Below are positions 38,157 through 42,702 of a stretch of DNA of 42,702 nucleotides, one piece after another (position 1 is the first letter of the stretch; every line of letters begins with the position of its first letter). A model generated the notes under the pieces. The model made no database searches, was not told the origin of the DNA, and saw only the letters and a program-made list of their open reading frames with translations. This stretch comes from Burkholderia singularis (GTDB lineage: Bacteria; Pseudomonadota; Gammaproteobacteria; Burkholderiales; Burkholderiaceae): contig NZ_FXAN01000071.1 of assembly GCF_900176645.1 (NCBI RefSeq), positions 1 to 42,702 of the forward strand, given 5' to 3'. The position numbers were made by a program, and so were the translations under genes.

Positions 38157-38180
38157 TAGAAAATTATTCTATTCTCGAAT
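38157..38180. promoter_or_regulatory. Candidate Lrp-type operator between lrp and cysteine dioxygenase
   Basis: TAGAAAATTATTCTA (38157-38171) is an inverted repeat TAGAA-N5-TTCTA, and ATTCTCGAAT (38171-38180) is a second palindrome touching it. The AT-rich stretch stands out in a GC-rich background and lies between the divergent genes, 20 bases before the lrp start. Confidence 0.55.
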
Positions 38181-38284
38181 GATGGCAGGGAACAATATGG
38201 AATCCATTTCTTCGCCACTGCGCGTATAACTAAAGCGGCAAAGCCGACCCGCGCGCCGCGCGGGCAAAACAATATTCCAGCCCG

Positions 38285-38950
38285 ATGAGTTACGCCGACC
38301 TGCTGTCACCCACATCGAATCGCCCCGCCCCGTCGCGGGAGTCGGCCGCGCCTGCGCGATCGTCCGAACCATTGCGAGAACCCGCAACGGCCACCGCGCC
38401 CAGTCCGCTCGCACGCCTGTGCGCACGAATCGACGCGGCATTCGACTCGCTCGCGCATGAGGCCGCCCCCTCCCACCATCCGGCATTCGCGCAGGCAGTG
38501 CGCGACGCGCTCGCCGAAGCCGCCGCCGCGCATGGGTTGCTCGTGCCTGCGCAGCGGGAAAGCAGCGCCGATCACTATCGACGCCATCTGCTCGCCGCCG
38601 ATCCGCTCGGGCGCTATGCGGTGGTATCGCTGGTCTGGCGGCCTGGCCAATGGAGCCCGATACACGGCCATCGGACCTGGTGCGGCTACGCCGTGCTCGA
38701 AGGCGAGCTGACCGAAAACGTCTACCACTGGGACGGCGTCACCGGCCACGCGAGAAACGCGCGAATCCGTGCGCGAGCGCAGGGCTCGACATCGTATGTC
38801 CGCGCCGGCCTCACCGGCATTCACCGGCTCGGACATGGCGGCGGCGCAACCGATACGCCCGCGATCTCGCTGCACGTGTACGGCGTGCGCGGCGAAGACG
38901 TGGCCACCCATGTCAACCACATCGTCGCGGCAGCCGATGCGCCTGATTGA
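38285..38950 (+). CDS. cdo: Cysteine dioxygenase (cupin thiol dioxygenase)
   Basis: The product is 221 residues. The cupin iron site is visible: His127 and His129 (SPIHGHRTWCGY) and His180 (GIHRLGH), followed by ISLHVYG with Tyr199 at the position of the mammalian catalytic tyrosine. It should oxidise cysteine, or possibly 3-mercaptopropionate, to the sulfinate with O2. The first 40 residues are Ala/Pro/Ser rich and are not part of the fold. The divergent Lrp regulator supports an amino-acid substrate. The start is the only upstream ATG in frame. Confidence 0.85.
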   Translation: MSYADLLSPTSNRPAPSRESAAPARSSEPLREPATATAPSPLARLCARIDAAFDSLAHEAAPSHHPAFAQAVRDALAEAAAAHGLLVPAQRESSADHYRRHLLAADPLGRYAVVSLVWRPGQWSPIHGHRTWCGYAVLEGELTENVYHWDGVTGHARNARIRARAQGSTSYVRAGLTGIHRLGHGGGATDTPAISLHVYGVRGEDVATHVNHIVAAADAPD

Positions 38951-39112
38951 CGCCGCGCGTGCTCACGCGCATCCCGCACGCCCATGACGATCGCGGCGCA
39001 CGGGCATCCCGGCGCCGCGATCGGCCAACAAGGAGATGACGTAAAAGCCGGCGGCGGCCGACGAGAATTCCGCGCATTCCGCGCTTAGACGCCCCGCCGC
39101 TGCCGGCGGCGA

Positions 39113-39754
39113 TCAATACGCGGCGGTCGCGGCTTGGCGAATGAAGCGGTTCTGTTCGAGTTCGTCGACGAACGCGACCGCATAATCTTCGGCTGAGATC
39201 GTGCTGTTGCCTTGGGCGTCAGTGATCAACTTGCCCGCGCCCGTGCGGAACCGGCCGGTACGCTCGCCCGGCTGGATCAGCGCGGCGGGCGAAAAGAAGG
39301 TCCAGTCCAGATCCTGCACGGTCGTCAGATAATTGAATGCATCGCGATGCGCAAGCGCGACGGCCTTGTACGCTTCGGGAAACCCCTCGCTGTCCACGAG
39401 TTGCTTGCCCGGCGCGACTTCGAGCGTCCCCGCGCCGCCCACGACGACGACGCGCTTGACGCCCGCGCCGCGCGCGCCGTCGACCAGCGCCTTCGCCGCA
39501 CTCACGATCTTCTCCGCATCCTCTTGCTTCGGGCCATATGCGCTCGCCACGACGTCGTGCCCCGCAAGCGCCGCTGCGACGCTCGCCGGATCGAACAGAT
39601 CGGCGGCCTTGGTACTGGCGTGCTGCTCGTCGGCAGCGGGCCGGCGCGACAGCGCCGTCACCTGATGTCCACGGCGGGCAGCCTCGGCGGCAATCCGCGA
39701 GCCGATCATGCCAGTCGCGCCGAACAGCGCAATTTTCAAGGTACGTTGAGTCAT
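39113..39754 (-). CDS. NAD(P)H-binding oxidoreductase, YwnB-like
   Basis: The product is 213 residues. An N-terminal Rossmann motif GATGMIG (about 11-17) is followed by the NmrA-like phrases VVVVGGAGTLEV and LDWTFFSPAALIQPGERTG. It is an atypical short-chain dehydrogenase with an NAD(P)-binding fold and no classical YxxxK; members may sense redox or reduce quinones. It lies downstream of an Rrf2 regulator on the same strand, like the ywnA-ywnB pair in Bacillus subtilis. A palindrome shared with the regulator promoter lies just before its start. Confidence 0.87.
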   Translation of the reverse strand: MTQRTLKIALFGATGMIGSRIAAEAARRGHQVTALSRRPAADEQHASTKAADLFDPASVAAALAGHDVVASAYGPKQEDAEKIVSAAKALVDGARGAGVKRVVVVGGAGTLEVAPGKQLVDSEGFPEAYKAVALAHRDAFNYLTTVQDLDWTFFSPAALIQPGERTGRFRTGAGKLITDAQGNSTISAEDYAVAFVDELEQNRFIRQAATAAY

Positions 39755-39777
39755 GATGTTTCTCCTGGTAAATGAAT

Positions 39778-39798
39778 ATGTAACTTTTTTGATTACAT
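39778..39798. promoter_or_regulatory. Rrf2-type operator, site 1
   Basis: ATGTAAC-N7-ATTACAT is a near-perfect inverted repeat (13 of 14 arm bases) 24 bases upstream of the oxidoreductase ATG. It has the same half-sites and spacing as the copy before the Rrf2 gene. Confidence 0.7.
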
Positions 39799-39875
39799 AT
39801 TCGATCGAAAAAAACGGGATTGTCGATCCCTGTCATAGCCGTCCATCGCGGCGCGGCAATGCAGCCGCCGCCCTT

Positions 39876-40337
39876 TCAACCGCAGCCCGAGCGCCGTGCG
39901 TGCCCCGCGCCGGATGCCTCCGAGCGCAGCACGTCGCCCGCCACATCCGCCAGCGTGCGTGTGGCGAGCGATGCTTCCATCGCCCGCTGCGCGTCGTCGA
40001 TGTAATGAGTCAACAACTCCTGGATGTGCCGGCCGACAAGACAAGCCGGATTCGGCATTTCCCGATGCAGCGCGAAAAGCCGCGCTTCGTCGACCGCGCG
40101 ATAGATGTCGAGCAGCGTGATTGCCGACGGCTCGCGCGCCAACAACGCGCCGCCGCCCGCACCCAGTTGCGACGTCGTCAGCCCAGCCGCGGCGAGCATC
40201 GACAGCAACCGGCGGATCAACGCCGGATTCGTGTTCACGCTGCCCGCGATCATGTCCGACGACAGCGGCACGCCTTCTTGCAACGACAGCAAAGCAAGCA
40301 CGTGAACGGCAAATGCAAACCGGCTGCTCGTATTCAT
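39876..40337 (-). CDS. Rrf2-family transcriptional regulator
   Basis: The product is 153 residues. A winged helix-turn-helix spans about 1-65 (RFAFAVHVLALLSLQEG, NTNPALIRRLLSMLAAAGL), with the Rrf2 wing LGAGGGALLAREPSAITLLD. The IscR-type three-cysteine cluster is absent: only Cys99 (NPACLVG) and a Cys near the C-terminus are present. It is therefore probably not an Fe-S sensor and is closer to the YwnA/HypR-type thiol or ligand sensors. Two copies of a GTAAC-N7-RTTAC palindrome lie before its own start and the downstream oxidoreductase, consistent with autorepression. Confidence 0.9.
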   Translation of the reverse strand: MNTSSRFAFAVHVLALLSLQEGVPLSSDMIAGSVNTNPALIRRLLSMLAAAGLTTSQLGAGGGALLAREPSAITLLDIYRAVDEARLFALHREMPNPACLVGRHIQELLTHYIDDAQRAMEASLATRTLADVAGDVLRSEASGAGHARRSGCG

Positions 40338-40379
40338 GATTCACCCGCGACGGAAATGCCCGGAGCTTGCGCTCGGCTA

Positions 40380-40402
40380 TAAGTAACCATCATAGTTACA
40401 TA
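40380..40402. promoter_or_regulatory. Rrf2-type operator, site 2
   Basis: GTAAC-CATCATA-GTTAC (40383-40399) is a perfect inverted repeat with a 7-base spacer, 46 bases upstream of the Rrf2 start. It shares half-sites and spacing with the site at 39778. Confidence 0.7.
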
Positions 40403-40425
40403 TAGCCGGAGTGGCAAGTGAAATT

Positions 40426-41034
40426 TTATTTGCCCACTTGTGCGCCGCTCGCGGTAGGCGCTTGCGCGGCGGTCTGGCCCAATTGCTGAAGCACGCGGTT
40501 GGTTGCCGCAAGGCCCGCGCTGGCCGCAACCGCGGCCTGCCCGATCGCCGCGGATGCGGCGCTCTGCAACTGCGCCTGCACGGCAGCCGATACGGCACTC
40601 GCGCTGACGGGCGGCACGGCCGACGCGGCCGATGCAACCCCTTGTTTCGCCGCGTCGATCTGCTGATTGACGAGGCTCGCCACCTGATCGAGCTGCTTCG
40701 TCGCCTGCGCGGCCGCCTGTGCCGCGACGCTCGCGGCCGTCTGGGCCGCCGCGCTTGCGGCAGCCTGCGTCACGGCGCTCGTGGCGGCCTGCGCGGCGCT
40801 CGCCGCGGCCTGAGCCGTGCTTGCCGCCGCCTGAGCCGCATCGTGCACGGCAGCGTCTGCCGGTGCGGCCGGCGGTGCGCTGACTTGCTCAGGCTTCTTA
40901 CAGCCGGCGAGCGCGAGCATCGCGGCCGCCGCGAGTGCGGCAACATGGACAGGAGCTTGCGCGGCGCGACGGCGAATACCTTGACGGCCACGGTCGGAAG
41001 AAACAACAGCGCGGGAAGTGTCGATCTCGGTCAT
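40426..41034 (-). CDS. Ala-rich lipoprotein
   Basis: The product is 202 residues. A lipobox LAGC lies at residues 42-45 after a long basic head, so Cys45 is the probable acylated residue. The mature part is dominated by Ala with Ser, Gln and Val (for example AAQAAASTAQAAASAAQAAT) and is predicted as one long helix or coiled coil. It resembles small Lpp-like or Ala-rich envelope proteins of Burkholderia, with unknown function. It ends 27 bases right of the Rrf2 operator and is transcribed toward it. Confidence 0.75.
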   Translation of the reverse strand: MTEIDTSRAVVSSDRGRQGIRRRAAQAPVHVAALAAAAMLALAGCKKPEQVSAPPAAPADAAVHDAAQAAASTAQAAASAAQAATSAVTQAAASAAAQTAASVAAQAAAQATKQLDQVASLVNQQIDAAKQGVASAASAVPPVSASAVSAAVQAQLQSAASAAIGQAAVAASAGLAATNRVLQQLGQTAAQAPTASGAQVGK

Positions 41035-41221
41035 GATGGTGAAGGACTCAATAACGCAACTTTCGTATCCGAAAGATTGATGATACGACGGCCCGCCATG
41101 CGCCTCGCCACTTCTGTTTCTTTTTTACAATTCTCCCGCCGCCCGCCATACGCGTTCATACGAGCCGGCACGCAATATCAGCCATCCCAAAATATGAGAC
41201 GCGCATCCAATCGCTGAGAAA

Positions 41222-41348
41222 CAAAAAAAAAGCGCCACGGGAACCGTGGCGCTAAAAAAGTTCTAGCCATTCCGAGGGCCGTGCTAGAACCTGAGAGACT
41301 GCATCGAACATCGTTCCCGATTAAACTACGAAACGGCGTTTCGAAATT
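41222..41348 (-). ncRNA. Candidate small regulatory RNA, about 127 nt
   Basis: On the minus strand a promoter (41355-41383) precedes an RNA with three hairpins. The first is CGAAAC-GCC-GTTTCG (41329-41343). The second has arms GTTCTAGC and GCTAGAAC (41260-41290) and is followed by six Ts. The third is a perfect 10-bp GC-rich hairpin followed by a long T tract. No credible reading frame fits. The ordered promoter, hairpins and U-tail are characteristic of Hfq-type small RNAs. I do not recognise it as a named family. It is divergent from the iclR-type gene at 41570. Confidence 0.72.
41223..41253 (-). terminator. Intrinsic terminator of the candidate small RNA
   Basis: On the minus strand AGCGCCACGG pairs with CCGTGGCGCT around TTC (41231-41253, ten perfect pairs) and is followed by eight Ts (41223-41230). 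The only transcript it can serve starts between 41253 and the divergent iclR-type gene. Confidence 0.92.
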
Positions 41349-41354
41349 AGAGAC

Positions 41355-41383
41355 ATTCTTTCCTTTTCCGTCGCACAAGTCAA
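41355..41383 (-). promoter_or_regulatory. Promoter of the candidate small RNA
   Basis: On the minus strand TTGACT (41378-41383), a 17-base spacer and AAGAAT (41355-41360) precede an expected start near 41348. The surrounding 41290-41560 is much more AT-rich than the rest of the window. Confidence 0.65.
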
Positions 41384-41569
41384 GCGAAAAATGCAAGCGC
41401 GCATCCAATTTTAAACAGTGCGCCGCCTCACACTTCCTTAGAAAACTCAATGGGAAGCCGCAATATATTGCATGAAATGAAAGATCTATCGCATTATGCG
41501 CATTCATTGATATTTGTCCGATAATTAATCAAAATCCGAAATGAAGTTTCGAAAAACTGAGAGAACCTT

Positions 41570-42397
41570 GTGACCGCACGTTCTAACGCTCAGTCGGTGC
41601 CCCGCGAACGGGAATCGACGTCCGACGAAATCACCGCCCTTGCACGCGGACTGGCGGTGTTGCGTCATGTCGCCGCTGCCGATGCGCCCGCCAGCAACCG
41701 TGAACTGGCAGAATTGACAGGCATCCCGAAACCGACGGTTTCACGCATCACCGCCACGCTCGTCAACACGGGGTTCCTTTACCAACTGCCCGACAGCGAG
41801 CGCTTCGTATTGACCGCTGCCGTGCTCGAACTCAGCAACGGCTTTCTGCGCAACTTCGACATCCGCGCACGCTCGCGCCCCTTCCTCGTCGAGCTTGCCG
41901 AGAAGACCTCGCTGTCGGTCCATCTGGCGGTGCGAGACCGACTCGACATGGTGGCGATCGACGTCGTGCGCCCGCGTTCGGCCGTACTCGTCACGCGGCT
42001 CGAAGCCGGCTCGCGGATGGACATCGCGCGCACCGCCGTCGGCCGCGCGTATCTGGCCACGCTCGACGCCGATGCGCGCCGGGAACTGCTCGGCGCACTG
42101 CAGGCCGCCGCGGGCGACGAGTGGCCGCACGTCGTCGCGCGCCTGAACCCGGCGCTCGAACTCATCGCGCATGACGGCTATGCAATCGCGATCGGCGAGT
42201 GGCGCGAGGAGTTGAATGCGATCGCGGCCGGCTTCGTCGCGCCGACTGGCGAACGCTACGCGGTCAATTGCGGGGGTGCCGCGCATCAATGTTCGGCCGA
42301 CTACTTGCGCTCGGTCGCCGCGCCGGCGCTGCGCGAATGCATCGAAAAAATCGTCCGGGAGACCGGCGGCGCATCCTGGCCGAACCCGCCGAGTTGA
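41570..42397 (+). CDS. IclR-family transcriptional regulator
   Basis: The product is 275 residues from a GTG start. The N-terminal winged helix (about 20-85) has RGLAVLRHVAAADAPASNRE followed by LAELTGIPKPTVSRITATLV. The C-terminal effector domain starts at about 100 (DIRARSRPFLVELAEKTSLS) and ends with the usual NAIAAGFVAPTGERYAVNCG strand. Such proteins control catabolism of aromatic acids, glycerol or similar carbon sources. Its target is not in the window, or starts at the right edge. It is divergent from the small RNA candidate, with about 190 bases to that promoter. Confidence 0.92.
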   Translation: MTARSNAQSVPRERESTSDEITALARGLAVLRHVAAADAPASNRELAELTGIPKPTVSRITATLVNTGFLYQLPDSERFVLTAAVLELSNGFLRNFDIRARSRPFLVELAEKTSLSVHLAVRDRLDMVAIDVVRPRSAVLVTRLEAGSRMDIARTAVGRAYLATLDADARRELLGALQAAAGDEWPHVVARLNPALELIAHDGYAIAIGEWREELNAIAAGFVAPTGERYAVNCGGAAHQCSADYLRSVAAPALRECIEKIVRETGGASWPNPPS

Positions 42398-42645
42398 CCG
42401 TGCGCCGCGCACGCGCATCGCACGCATGGCGCACGCGCCCGTGAAGAGGTGCGCGGCACGCCCTCCCTCCACTCGCGTCACAATCTTTCACTTCCGTCCT
42501 TTTCCTGCGCGGCCGGCGGCAGCGCAGGATACCGCGCGCCGCCCGCGCCATCAGCGATTGCCGCCTGCCTGCGGGTTTATCTGTAACGACCGTAATTCCG
42601 CGAAAGATAGCGCGCTAGACTGTAACCATTGTGGGACGTAGCATC
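42398..42645. other. Intergenic region before an edge gene
   Basis: No gene is supported. Around 42600-42640 the composition becomes less GC-rich, as expected for a promoter, but no clear -35/-10 pair was accepted. Confidence 0.4.
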
Positions 42646-42702
42646 ATGCATCGCTGCAGTGGCCGCCGCGTCGCGCGTCGCTTCTTTGCCGCTCTTTTCT
42701 TG
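42646..42702 (+). CDS. Start of a probable exported protein, cut by window edge
   Basis: An ATG opens a frame that runs off the window after 19 codons: MHRCSGRRVARRFFAALFL. The basic head followed by a hydrophobic stretch looks like the beginning of a signal peptide or first membrane helix. There is no strong ribosome binding site. It could be a transporter or binding protein controlled by the adjacent IclR regulator, but that is a guess from position. Confidence 0.4.
   Translation, partial: MHRCSGRRVARRFFAALFL

Noticed and set aside
40400..40425. Terminator after the Ala-rich lipoprotein gene
   Set aside because: Only a weak, short imperfect stem with no clean T tract can be drawn.
41178..41507. 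A 109-codon leftward reading frame
   Set aside because: It runs through the promoter, hairpins and terminator of the small RNA candidate, has no ribosome binding site and no recognisable protein.

Overview
The window is high-GC chromosomal DNA that most resembles the Burkholderia pseudomallei/thailandensis group. That assignment is an inference from protein style and gene neighbourhoods (Ala/Arg-rich coding, MXKDX-repeat protein, Ala-rich phage repeat protein, recCBD-arfB, yccS-like gene); no database was searched.

Region 1 (1-6319) is the end of a prophage or integrative island. It has a 5'-truncated gene built on a 12-bp tandem repeat, one divergent small gene, a tightly overlapping rightward operon of small phage-type genes (777-5080) ending in an AlpA/excisionase-like protein, and a convergent leftward tyrosine integrase (5065-6102). 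The island abuts the 3' end of a tRNA gene.

That tRNA gene (complement 6268-6621) is the most striking feature. It is tRNA-Leu(UAA) split inside the anticodon by a 267-nt group I intron whose core is close to the Azoarcus tRNA-Ile ribozyme as I remember it. The island sits against the 3' exon, so an integrating element and a self-splicing intron share one tRNA gene.

Region 2 (6794-12872) is a transport locus: LacI-type regulator, periplasmic binding protein, two ABC permeases, ABC ATPase and a GpdQ-like phosphodiesterase. It may import and hydrolyse a phosphodiester. A 7-bp tandem repeat array runs into the ATPase start codon.

Region 3 (13127-18737) holds a small exported protein with a COG4705-type membrane protein, an MFS exporter, a YedA-like EamA transporter, a DUF1223 thioredoxin-fold protein and an MXKDX-repeat protein. 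Region 4 (18886-21210) is thiC with a promoter, TPP riboswitch and terminator. Region 5 (21475-24577) has an OsmB-like lipoprotein, a Tyr-rich lipoprotein, an EamA transporter and an EAL c-di-GMP phosphodiesterase.

Region 6 (24625-34809) is a leftward recC-recB-recD-arfB operon with 4-nt overlaps, in which RecD carries a disordered insert of about 230 residues. Region 7 (35112-42702) has a YccS-type membrane protein, a 59-residue membrane protein, an Lrp regulator divergent from a cysteine dioxygenase, an Rrf2 regulator with an NAD(P)H-binding oxidoreductase (each preceded by the same GTAAC-N7-RTTAC palindrome), an Ala-rich lipoprotein, a candidate small RNA with promoter and terminator, an IclR regulator, and the first codons of a probable exported protein at the edge.
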